This document shows, piece by piece, positions 36,170 to 43,502 of a stretch of 43,502 nt of DNA. The notes beneath the pieces were generated by a model that did not search any database, was not told the DNA's origin, and saw only the letters and a program-made list of their open reading frames with translations. Source of the stretch: Lysobacterales bacterium (GTDB taxonomy: Bacteria; Pseudomonadota; Gammaproteobacteria; Xanthomonadales; Marinicellaceae); NCBI GenBank assembly GCA_020442635.1, contig JAGRJR010000019.1, positions 1-43,502 on the forward strand. Direction: 5' to 3'. Position 1 is the first letter of the stretch. Each line of letters begins with the position of its first letter. Position numbers and translations under genes: made by a program.

Positions 36170-37093
36170 ATGCTAATGGGTAAAGGCACACACGAATACA
36201 TAGAAGACGAGCGCAATCGTGATATTTTAATCAACATCAATGGTAAGCTGACCCCACGTGAGCAAGCTGTTGTTTCAGTATTTGATTCAGGTTTTATCCT
36301 TGGTGATGGTGTGTGGGAAGGCTTACGTCTGCATGCTGGCGTAGTGGTGTTCCTGAAAGATCACTTAAAGCGTTTATACCAAGGTGCCAAGTCTCTTGAT
36401 CTGGATATTGGCTTAACACCAGCACAATTAACTGAACGACTGATGGCAACCTTAAAGGCCAACCGCATGCACGATGGCGTTCATATTCGTCTGATGGTAA
36501 CTCGAGGGATAAAAATTACCCCCTATCAAGACCCCAGATGCACCATTCCTGGCAGTACCATCGTTATCATTGCCGAATACAAGGAACCATCCCCTCGAAA
36601 GATTGAAGGTGGCATCAAACTATTTACTACTCATGTCAGGCGTGGTTACCCGGATGTGCAAGATCAAAAGATGAATTCACATTCAAAAATCAATTGTATT
36701 CAAGGCTGCATCCAGGCCTCCAAAGCTGGTGCTGATGAAGCATTGATGTTGGATCCACATGGATTTGTCTCCACCTGTAATTCCACACATTTTTTTATCG
36801 TGACTCAAGGAGAAGTTTGGACCTCTACCGGTGATTATTGCTTGGGTGGCATCACCCGTTCAAAAATCATTCAATTGTGTGAAGAAAACAACATTCCCAT
36901 CAAGCAAAAGAACTTTTCTTTATTTGATGTTTATGGCGCCGATGAAGCTTTTGTCACAGGCACCTTCGCCGGCATCACCCCAGTTAATGAAGTGGATGGC
37001 CGCTTGATTGGCGATGGTCAACAGCGAAATATGATTCGTCGTTTACAAGATTTGTACATTGATTTGATTAAACAGGAAGCCGCTCATGAGTGA
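36170..37093 (+). CDS. Class IV PLP-dependent aminotransferase (branched-chain/D-amino-acid type)
   Basis: 307 residues. The fold-type IV start G-F-I-L-G-D-G-V-W-E-G-L-R (about residues 39-51) and S-V-F-D are intact. R-L-M-V-T-R-G, S-H-S-K-I-N (likely PLP lysine) and A-D-E-A-L-M-L-D follow, then G-I-T-R (phosphate contact) and G-T-F-A-G-I-T-P near the end. Where most class IV enzymes have glutamate contacting the PLP ring nitrogen (S-E-G or T-E-S), this one reads V-S-T-C-N-S-T-H. The preference for keto-acid partner is therefore unknown, and a specific symbol is not given. ATG codons at 36170 and 36176 are both possible without a good ribosome site; a longer TTG frame to 36077 is unsupported. 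It overlaps the next gene by 8 nt. Confidence 0.82.
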   Translation: MLMGKGTHEYIEDERNRDILININGKLTPREQAVVSVFDSGFILGDGVWEGLRLHAGVVVFLKDHLKRLYQGAKSLDLDIGLTPAQLTERLMATLKANRMHDGVHIRLMVTRGIKITPYQDPRCTIPGSTIVIIAEYKEPSPRKIEGGIKLFTTHVRRGYPDVQDQKMNSHSKINCIQGCIQASKAGADEALMLDPHGFVSTCNSTHFFIVTQGEVWTSTGDYCLGGITRSKIIQLCEENNIPIKQKNFSLFDVYGADEAFVTGTFAGITPVNEVDGRLIGDGQQRNMIRRLQDLYIDLIKQEAAHE

Positions 37094-37832
37094 TGGCCTC
37101 ATCAGAATCGCCATGTGGTCGGGACCACGCAACATTTCCACGGCAATGATGCGCTCGTGGGAAAACCGCCAAGATACAGTTGTTGTTGATGAACCTTTGT
37201 ATGGACCTTATTTAGCCACCACGGGTAAAAAACATGCCATGTATGCCGAAATAATCGAACATCAAGGCAAAGATTGGCGACCTATCGTTAAACATTTGAC
37301 TCAGGAACTGCCTGAATATGCCTCCGAAAATACAAGCATTTACTATCAAAAGCACATGAGTCATCATTTAACCAATGACATTGAACTGGACTTTGTAGAC
37401 CAACTGCGCAATGCTTTTTTATTGAGACATCCCAATGATGTGCTGTCTTCTTACTTGCGTAAACACCCCAGGGCCGCGCCAGAAGATTTAGGCTTTCCTC
37501 AACAAGTTAAATTATTCAATCGCATCGTAGAACGCACTGGCCAAATTCCACCCATCCTGGAATCCAAAGACATTCTGATGGCGCCTGAAACCATGTTAAC
37601 AAAACTGTGCAATGCCCTGAATGTGAATTTTGATGTAGCCATGCTCAGTTGGCCCAAAGGGTATCGGGACTCTGATGGTATCTGGGCAGAGCACTGGTAT
37701 AACAGGGTGATTGAGAGCACAGGTTTTGGGGAATACACTCCCAAAGAAAACCGTTTAAACAACGAAGAACAGCGAATCGCTGATCAATGTTTACCCTTTT
37801 ATGAAAAATTATTGGAGCATAAACTCACATGA
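37086..37832 (+). CDS. Sulfotransferase-like P-loop protein
   Basis: 248 residues, cytoplasmic. The N-terminus R-I-A-M-W-S-G-P-R-N-I-S-T-A-M (about 6-20) is a PAPS-binding-type P-loop as in sulfotransferases. V-V-D-E-P-L-Y-G near 33-40 and L-R-H-P-N-D-V-L-S-S near 113-122 resemble the 3'-phosphate site. The substrate is unknown. It overlaps the aminotransferase upstream by 8 nt and the membrane protein downstream by 4 nt. From memory, the same two domain types are fused in plant branched-chain-aminotransferase-like proteins, which suggests a shared pathway. Confidence 0.75.
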   Translation: MSDGLIRIAMWSGPRNISTAMMRSWENRQDTVVVDEPLYGPYLATTGKKHAMYAEIIEHQGKDWRPIVKHLTQELPEYASENTSIYYQKHMSHHLTNDIELDFVDQLRNAFLLRHPNDVLSSYLRKHPRAAPEDLGFPQQVKLFNRIVERTGQIPPILESKDILMAPETMLTKLCNALNVNFDVAMLSWPKGYRDSDGIWAEHWYNRVIESTGFGEYTPKENRLNNEEQRIADQCLPFYEKLLEHKLT

Positions 37833-38335
37833 ATATTCAAAGCTATCTGGTTATTGCCATCCGCCTCATTGCCTTGGTGATTTTGGTGTTTGCCGCAAGA
37901 ACCCTGTTTTGGTATTTTTACCAACCGGGTATAAGTACTCAGGGTATTGACAACAGCCTCTTATTCACGGGTCTTGTTCTGGTTGGCTTTGGTTTGGTTT
38001 GCTGGTTTTTACCTCAATCAATTGCTTATTACATCAGTAAACCAGTAGCCAAAACACCAGTAAAAGCCATTGATGCGACTTCATTGCTGAGAATATTGGT
38101 CATTTTTTTGGGTTTTTACTTTGTTGTTAGCTCTTTAGTTAGTTTAGTTAGGTTGATTTTACAGCTTTACTTCTTTCCAGAATATTTAGAATTTGATTCA
38201 ATCAATCAGATTAAATTATCCGTTATTTACTTAGGGTTTCAAATTGTCGTCGGCTTATTTTTGGTTTTTAAAAACTACTGGATTACCCAAAGCTTGGTGA
38301 AAATCAATGCGCCTGAAAAAGTTGATCAAGATTAA
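37829..38335 (+). CDS. Small membrane protein of unknown function
   Basis: 168 residues with four hydrophobic helices: about 8-28, 45-63, 85-112 and 125-147. No family was recognised. The start codon overlaps the stop of the sulfotransferase-like gene (ATGA), so it belongs to that operon. The stop TAA lies in TTAA shared with the convergent metL-like gene, leaving no room for a terminator between them. Confidence 0.7.
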   Translation: MNIQSYLVIAIRLIALVILVFAARTLFWYFYQPGISTQGIDNSLLFTGLVLVGFGLVCWFLPQSIAYYISKPVAKTPVKAIDATSLLRILVIFLGFYFVVSSLVSLVRLILQLYFFPEYLEFDSINQIKLSVIYLGFQIVVGLFLVFKNYWITQSLVKINAPEKVDQD

Positions 38336-40716
38336 TGCTGTAAAACGGCTATTAAATCATTCAAGACACCAGCGGCAGTAACTTCTTTACCGGCACCCGG
38401 ACCTTGAATGACCAAAGGATTTTCAGCATACCAAGCAGATTCAATCACAAATACATTGTCACCAGGCTTCAAACCTGCTGCGGCATGTTGCTGATCAATT
38501 GCCTGCAAAGCGACTTCAATGCGGTCTGATTTAATGGTTGCCAAATAACATAATTGAGAACCATGGTTGTGAGCTTGCTGCCAGAGGTCTTCTATGTATT
38601 GATCGATAGCCTCTTGTTGGTGCCAAAAATCATCTATATCACCATCCAGTAAAGCCTGAGGCAGCACCGGCTTGAAATCGATGTTCTGAGCTTCAAAACC
38701 ACATTCACGAGCTAAGATCAATGCCTTGCGAAAAACATCCTCTCCCGATAAATCATCACGAGGATCAGGTTCTGAATAGCCCATTTGGTGGGCTTTTCTG
38801 ACCCAGTCCATAAAGCCCTGTTGACCTTTGTAGTTACCAAACAACCATGACAATGTTCCGGAAAAAACCCCAGATACCTGTCGCACCGTATCGCCACTTT
38901 GTTTGATTTTATCGATGGCATCCTGTATCGGCAAACCTGCACCAACGGTGGTGTTTTTGAGCCATTTTCTTTGTCGCTTTTGTAATGTGGTTTCAATTCG
39001 TGTCGCTTGCTCATGGTCTGCGGCCGCTATTTTATTGGCAGAAATCAAATGCCAGCCATTTTGTGCAAATTCAAGATAATGAGAAGCCACCGCTTCGCTG
39101 GCTGTGAGGTCAACAACCACCAAAGGCTTGCCGGCATAAACTTGTAAATGCTGTATTAATTGCCCTTGCTGGTTGGTTTCATTCAAGCTGATTTCCTGAC
39201 TCAATAAACACTGTTCATCGAATTGAAAAAACCGGCTGTTGGCCACAGCCACGACTGACAAGGATTGTTTAACCTGTCGCTCAATTTCAGCTTTGTGGGT
39301 ATTCAAAATACTCAAAAACTGCTTGCCAATGTTGCCATACCCCAGAACCACAATCGGTATTGAAGGCTCAAGCCCAAAAAATGTATGATGCAAATCTTCT
39401 AACAGCGTCCTGGCTTGCGCATCAGGCACCAAAACACATAAAGTGTGGTCATTGGCTGGGTAGTGAATGTTATGAATATTGAATTTGGCTGATCGGTTCA
39501 AAATCTTGCTGATCACTTGATGGTTTTGTCGTATGTTCTCACCCACTGCACTGATCAGACTGACATTGGATATTTGTTGGTGCAAGCTTAAACCCTGATT
39601 ATTCAATTTCTGTGAGGTGCTGAACCATTCTGCTTGTTCAACATAAAAACTCAGTGTATGGCTGGTCTTGTCGTAATGATTGGCATAGTTGGTAATTTGA
39701 TCAACAGTTAGTTGTGTTTGTATTTGCCTGGCTGTTAATTCATCCACTTCGCTGACAGCTAAATAAACCAGTTGAGATTTGCATGCCAAAGTCTTAACTT
39801 TAAACCCACTCGCTGAAAATTGAGTTGAGTTGTTGTTCTCAATGACAGTACCCGAGCTGCTTGAAATACAGGTATTAATGGCGAGTCTTGGTGGCTGTTT
39901 TAAAATCGGCGCAATGGTCTTGTGATGCAACACATTTGAACCCAACTCTGACAATGCCTGTGCTTCAGCCAGAGTCAGTCGCTCTACTCTTCTGGCTTGC
40001 TTAATCAAATGAGGATCCGCCGTATACACACCATCAACATCGGTCCACAAATAAACGGTGTTAGCATCTAGCAGGTTTGCAATCAGTGTAGCGGTATAAT
40101 CACTGCCATTCCTTCCCAAAGTTTTGCTTTGGCCATTCGAGTCCCGCGCAATATAGCCAGTTATCACTTGTATTCCGGGTACGTCAAGGTCTTTGCGATT
40201 TTGATTAACCAGCTCAAACAATTGTGTTTTGGCTTGACTGTGATTTATCAATTGATTTTGCGTGTTGATTTCAAGGTATTCTCTGGCATCCAGCCACTGA
40301 TTCTTTACTCCTTGTTCTAATAAACTTGCAGACAATAATTGCGCTGACCACAACTCGCCCAGAGCCAGTAATTCATGTTGATTATTTTCCGTTTTCGAAA
40401 TCTGCTTTTCCAACCAATCCAGGTCCTGATTGAACTTATCCTTCAGTGCTTGTGGTTTATTAAGCACCGATGCCACTAAACCGAGCAGATAGCTACTTAA
40501 TTGTTTCAGGCTTTTTGTTTGTCCCTGAATGATTGCCAGCAACATATCTGTCACTTTTCCATTGGCCGAAACCACCACAAAATCACCGCCTTGAACGGTC
40601 TCTTTGATGGTCTGGATGACTTGAGCCATGCGTTTTTCGTCACGCAAACTCGAGCCACCAAACTTATGCACATTGGGACCTTTGACCGACTGTGTTTTCA
40701 GTTGTGGTTCAGCCAT
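38332..40716 (-). CDS. metL: Bifunctional aspartokinase / homoserine dehydrogenase
   Basis: 794 residues. The kinase domain begins V-H-K-F-G-G-S-S-L (about 16-24), with N-G-S-D-Y-T-A and W-T-D-V-D-G-V-Y-T-A-D-P near 205-240. A regulatory ACT-like part spans about 300-450. The homoserine dehydrogenase part starts with I-V-V-L-G-Y-G-N-I-G (about 454-463) and holds S-A-N-K, V-G-A-G-L-P and G-Y-S-E-P-D-P-R-D-D-L-S-G-E-D. It makes aspartyl phosphate and homoserine, feeding methionine and threonine. The ATG has AAGGAG upstream within metB. Position after metX-metB suggests a methionine role, hence metL, but thrA is an equal possibility by sequence alone. Confidence 0.93.
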   Translation of the reverse strand: MAEPQLKTQSVKGPNVHKFGGSSLRDEKRMAQVIQTIKETVQGGDFVVVSANGKVTDMLLAIIQGQTKSLKQLSSYLLGLVASVLNKPQALKDKFNQDLDWLEKQISKTENNQHELLALGELWSAQLLSASLLEQGVKNQWLDAREYLEINTQNQLINHSQAKTQLFELVNQNRKDLDVPGIQVITGYIARDSNGQSKTLGRNGSDYTATLIANLLDANTVYLWTDVDGVYTADPHLIKQARRVERLTLAEAQALSELGSNVLHHKTIAPILKQPPRLAINTCISSSSGTVIENNNSTQFSASGFKVKTLACKSQLVYLAVSEVDELTARQIQTQLTVDQITNYANHYDKTSHTLSFYVEQAEWFSTSQKLNNQGLSLHQQISNVSLISAVGENIRQNHQVISKILNRSAKFNIHNIHYPANDHTLCVLVPDAQARTLLEDLHHTFFGLEPSIPIVVLGYGNIGKQFLSILNTHKAEIERQVKQSLSVVAVANSRFFQFDEQCLLSQEISLNETNQQGQLIQHLQVYAGKPLVVVDLTASEAVASHYLEFAQNGWHLISANKIAAADHEQATRIETTLQKRQRKWLKNTTVGAGLPIQDAIDKIKQSGDTVRQVSGVFSGTLSWLFGNYKGQQGFMDWVRKAHQMGYSEPDPRDDLSGEDVFRKALILARECGFEAQNIDFKPVLPQALLDGDIDDFWHQQEAIDQYIEDLWQQAHNHGSQLCYLATIKSDRIEVALQAIDQQHAAAGLKPGDNVFVIESAWYAENPLVIQGPGAGKEVTAAGVLNDLIAVLQH

Positions 40717-41902
40717 GTGACCGCTCCTTCAAAGCAACACCTTCAACAGTTTGTATCTGACTGCGGCTCAACCCATGTTCCAAATCTGCCAATAAATCGT
40801 CAACCTGTTCAATGCCAACTGACAACCGAATAAGATTTTGTTTGATACCCGCGGTTAATTGTGCAGCAGGAGCCATCGCCGCATGGGTCATGGTGGCGGG
40901 ATGACAAATCAACGACTCAACACCACCAAGGGATTCAGCCAAGGTAAAATATTTCAAGCTGTTGACCAGAGTGCGGACTTGTTCAAATCCACCTTTTAAC
41001 TCAAAAGAAATCATTGCACCAGAATGAGCCTGTTGCTTTTTGGCAATTTCATGCCCTGGATGCTCTGCCAGGCCTGGATAATGAATTTTCTCGATCGCTG
41101 GATGTTGTTGTAAAAATTCAATGATGTGTTCTGTGTTTTCCAGATGTTGTTTCATACGAACATTCAATGTTCTCAATCCTCTGGTGGTTAACAGACAATC
41201 AAAAGGTGCCGCAGTGATGCCAATGCAATTGGCCCACCATTTAATTTGTTCAGCCAATTCAGGGGTTTTAGCCAAAACGGCACCACCAACCACATCACTG
41301 TGACCATTGATGTATTTGGTGGTTGAGTGGATAACCAAATCTGCTCCCAAAGTGATGGGCTGCTGTAATGCTGGCGATAAAAACGTATTATCGACTACTT
41401 TTAACACATCATCACCAGCCAATTCACACAAGGCATGTACATCAACCACACGTAACAATGGATTACTTGGGGTCTCAATCCATAATAAATCCGGATTGTT
41501 TTCCAAGGCTAATCTGACTGCCTCATCATCGGTTTGATTAACGAAATCCACTTGTAGTTGACCTTTTTCATGCAATGTAGTCAGTAATCGGAAAGTGCCT
41601 CCATAGCAATCATGAGGCGCCAGGACCCGACCATTTTTGGGCAACAACTGTAAAACCAAAAGCACTGCTGACATGCCGGTAGATGTCACAACTCCGCCAG
41701 CGGCTTGTTCCAATTCGGCCAATGCATCGGCCAAAATGTCACGGGTTGGATTCCCTGATCGTGAATAATCATATTGTCTGGGCTGACCTAAATCAGTAAA
41801 AGAATAATTACTCGACAGATACAATGGCGGAGTCACTGCGCCATGTTGTTGGTCACAATCAATACCCGCTCGCACAGCGGTGGTTTCGTTCAATATAGTC
41901 AT
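40709..41902 (-). CDS. metB: Cystathionine gamma-synthase / trans-sulfuration enzyme
   Basis: 397 residues of the Cys/Met metabolism PLP family. Features: P-P-L-Y-L-S-S-N-Y near 25-33, Y-D-Y-S-R-S-G-N-P-T-R near 43-53, T-S-T-G-M-S-A near 72-78, V-V-D-N-T-F-L-S-P near 169-177, and the PLP lysine in H-S-T-T-K-Y-I-N-G-H-S-D. It condenses activated homoserine with cysteine to give cystathionine. A direct-sulfhydrylation role cannot be excluded from sequence. Its start lies 44 nt inside metX and its end overlaps the metL-like start by 8 nt, forming a tight three-gene operon. Confidence 0.92.
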   Translation of the reverse strand: MTILNETTAVRAGIDCDQQHGAVTPPLYLSSNYSFTDLGQPRQYDYSRSGNPTRDILADALAELEQAAGGVVTSTGMSAVLLVLQLLPKNGRVLAPHDCYGGTFRLLTTLHEKGQLQVDFVNQTDDEAVRLALENNPDLLWIETPSNPLLRVVDVHALCELAGDDVLKVVDNTFLSPALQQPITLGADLVIHSTTKYINGHSDVVGGAVLAKTPELAEQIKWWANCIGITAAPFDCLLTTRGLRTLNVRMKQHLENTEHIIEFLQQHPAIEKIHYPGLAEHPGHEIAKKQQAHSGAMISFELKGGFEQVRTLVNSLKYFTLAESLGGVESLICHPATMTHAAMAPAAQLTAGIKQNLIRLSVGIEQVDDLLADLEHGLSRSQIQTVEGVALKERSHG

Positions 41903-42863
41903 GAGAATGTTCTCTGAAAAAAGTGTTAAAAATAGCGGTTAGTTGCTTCACTTCCAATAAAAAGCCATCATGTCCGTAAAGCGAATCAAGCAAGTGGATT
42001 TGACATGAACCAGTAATGTTATTACCCATGTTATTGATAAATTTTGTTGGTACCATTTGATCCGAGGTGAAACCAATCAACAGCGTGTTAGCAGTAATCA
42101 AACTGACATCAACCTGGTGATAGTCAATCGATCGTGACAATTGCGCATATCTTGACGCTGAAAATTGAGCAGCGAAGCGTTCACTGTTATGAGTCAGGTA
42201 TGAGGTCACTTGTTGCAAAGCTGTTCCGGGGATTGGGTTTTGAAATCTTTGTTCAAACTCTTCCTCACCTCGATATCCCACCATAGCCAGTGCTCTGGCC
42301 AGTGCCACAAACTGTTGTTGGCTTTGGCTGTCTACAGCAAACTGACTGCCCAGGTTAATGATATCCCGTTGAATTTTCCTCAATGCTTGACTTTTTACTG
42401 AGCTCTTATCAGCGGCGGCCAGACAAACTAAATGCCTTAATGCATTAGGAAACAAAGCTGCAAATGCCAAAGCAACCATGCCACCAAAGGATGAACCGAT
42501 AACAGCATGAAATTGAGGCAAATTGAGTGTGTTTTGAATATGACTTAGCAGTGTTGCCTGATCGGCAGGAGTTAATACAGGTGGATTGATTATATTTTCA
42601 GAAAAACTGAAATATTCAAATGTCAACAAACAACAATGCTCACAGGATAGAACATCCGATTGGCCCAAAACACCCTGCCACCAGCCTGCTCTGCTGTTGT
42701 TTGGACAATCTAATGCCCAACGACTGGCAGAAATACCACCTAACACCACCACAATCGGCTTGTCCAAAGCACCATACAAACAGCAAGCCACCTCCAAATC
42801 ACCCGAATCCTCGCCAGATTCAAGCTGAAATGATGGTACTTTTATTGTGAAATCTTTGAACAT
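41859..42863 (-). CDS. metX: Homoserine O-acyltransferase, MetX type (alpha/beta hydrolase)
   Basis: 334 residues from the ATG at 42863. Earlier ATGs at 42908 and nearby would lie upstream of the predicted transcription start. It activates homoserine for methionine synthesis. Features: V-V-V-L-G-G-I-S-A near 36-44, G-W-W-Q near 59-62, the nucleophile elbow I-G-S-S-F-G-G-M near 125-132, and the late catalytic acid and histidine in S-D-Q-M-V-P and Y-G-H-D-G-F. MetX homologues in Xanthomonadales are reported to use succinyl-CoA, so the acyl donor here is unresolved. No Shine-Dalgarno is visible before the ATG. Confidence 0.87.
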   Translation of the reverse strand: MFKDFTIKVPSFQLESGEDSGDLEVACCLYGALDKPIVVVLGGISASRWALDCPNNSRAGWWQGVLGQSDVLSCEHCCLLTFEYFSFSENIINPPVLTPADQATLLSHIQNTLNLPQFHAVIGSSFGGMVALAFAALFPNALRHLVCLAAADKSSVKSQALRKIQRDIINLGSQFAVDSQSQQQFVALARALAMVGYRGEEEFEQRFQNPIPGTALQQVTSYLTHNSERFAAQFSASRYAQLSRSIDYHQVDVSLITANTLLIGFTSDQMVPTKFINNMGNNITGSCQIHLLDSLYGHDGFLLEVKQLTAIFNTFFREHSHDYIERNHRCASGY

Positions 42864-42873
42864 ATAATTATTT

Positions 42874-42889
42874 AGCCGTCTATACGTCC
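42874..42889. promoter_or_regulatory. Two tandem MetJ-box-like units at the metX transcription start
   Basis: AGCCGTCT and ATACGTCC match AGACGTCT at 7 and 6 of 8 positions and lie back to back across the predicted transcription start. Confidence 0.45.
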
Positions 42890-42891
42890 AC

Positions 42892-42919
42892 ATAATAGTC
42901 ATACACATCCAGATGTCAA
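42892..42919 (-). promoter_or_regulatory. Promoter of the metX-metB-metL operon
   Basis: On the minus strand a perfect TTGACA (42914-42919) is followed, at 16-bp spacing, by TATTAT (42892-42897; 5 of 6). Transcription should begin near 42885, giving a leader of about 22 nt. This supports the metX start at 42863. Confidence 0.65.
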
Positions 42920-42934
42920 GACGTTTAGATGGCT
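42911..42934. promoter_or_regulatory. Three tandem MetJ-box-like units over the metX -35
   Basis: Three consecutive octamers AGATGTCA, AGACGTTT and AGATGGCT match the MetJ unit AGACGTCT at 6, 7 and 6 of 8 positions. They cover the -35 element. MetJ binds tandem octamers of this type with SAM as co-repressor. No metJ gene is in the window. Confidence 0.5.
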
Positions 42935-43200
42935 ATATTCACTTTTGATCTAAGTGATATTGATTTTTTTGGTGGATATCGACCTTTCCCCGATATTAGC
43001 ATCATGGTAAGAATGAGATTTCAATGGATTTGCTCCTTGATTAACCGCTGAATTCAAAAGCAGAATTTTCTTATAATGAGTTTTACGGATAATTTATGAA
43101 ATCATCCAGATTTGTCACCAAATCAGCTACTTTACAAATAAGCAGACTTCATACTTGACTTGAAATACCTGGTACCAAGCCAAGTATGAAGTTGGTTTGC
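42935..43200. other. Intergenic region between the met promoter and the RND gene
   Basis: With the met leader this makes about 340 bp without a supported gene. An isolated TATAAT at 43072-43077 (plus) has no partner -35. A 20-codon frame at 43096-43158 is too short to support. The right end forms a long hairpin (43146-43192). Confidence 0.55.
43146..43192. terminator. Long hairpin just after the RND gene stop
   Basis: ACTTCATACTTG (43146-43157) and CAAGTATGAAGT (43181-43192) are perfect 12-bp inverted repeats; after one mismatch an inner CTTG/CAAG stem adds four pairs. It lies 9-55 nt past the RND stop on the minus strand. The following sequence is only mildly T-rich, so it may be a terminator, an mRNA 3' stabiliser or the edge of a repeat. 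Confidence 0.45.

Positions 43201-43502
<302 letters not shown>

Noticed and set aside
43096..43158. A 20-codon frame after an isolated TATAAT
   Set aside because: Too short, with a poor ribosome site, and it ends within the long hairpin.

Overview
The window is a densely packed, low-GC (roughly 40%) chromosomal segment of a gammaproteobacterium. Three things point there: the EF-P modification genes (epmA, efp, epmB), a Pil-Chp twitching chemosensory cluster next to gshB-tonB-algH-ruvX-pyrB (the gene order known from Pseudomonas), and a metX-metB-aspartokinase/homoserine dehydrogenase run of the kind seen in Xanthomonadales. The short NAD kinase and a cyclophilin with a secreted-protein-type tail also fit a Xanthomonadales/Marinicella-like lineage. 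That placement is an inference from gene content, not a phylogeny. No rRNA, tRNA, CRISPR array, prophage or intact insertion sequence was seen.

Layout. 1-1069: an orphan HEPN-like gene bracketed by short inverted repeats. 1070-3705: EF-P and its two lysylation enzymes, efp-epmA on the minus strand and epmB divergent. 3812-6771: a FimX-like degenerate GGDEF/EAL protein and gluQ. 7062-12745 (minus): the type II secretion pseudopilin operon gspGHIJK, continuing into nadK, a 5'-nucleotidase and an exported cyclophilin. 12830-13567: rsmE. 13564-25199 (minus): pilG-pilI-pilJ-pilK-chpA-chpB-chpC, with a 2,123-residue ChpA. 25550-29207: gshB, a TonB gene broken by an in-frame amber codon, algH, ruvX and pyrB. 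29204-35506 (minus): an HD-GYP response regulator, a BvgS-like hybrid kinase with three periplasmic solute-binding domains, a DUF2238 membrane protein and a MAPEG protein. 35518-36169: a gene-free stretch full of hairpins. 36170-38335: a class IV aminotransferase, a sulfotransferase-like protein and a small membrane protein. 38332-42863 (minus): the methionine/threonine branch genes behind a promoter with MetJ-box-like repeats. 43201-43502: the end of a heavy-metal RND pump gene.

How the genes work together. A large share of the window serves surface motility and signalling: the Chp chemosensory array, a FimX-like c-di-GMP effector, a TonB3-like protein (the Pseudomonas homologue is needed for twitching), and a c-di-GMP phosphodiesterase paired with a nutrient-sensing-type hybrid kinase. 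pilH is missing from its usual place. ChpA carries several Hpt-like modules separated by a very acidic, partly repetitive linker.

The observations most worth following are the amber codon in tonB, a terminator-like hairpin inside the start of epmA, tandem MetJ-like boxes before metX, the hairpin cluster at 35695-35866, the aminotransferase/sulfotransferase pair that resembles a plant fusion protein, and three convergent gene pairs that each overlap by exactly four bases at their stop codons.
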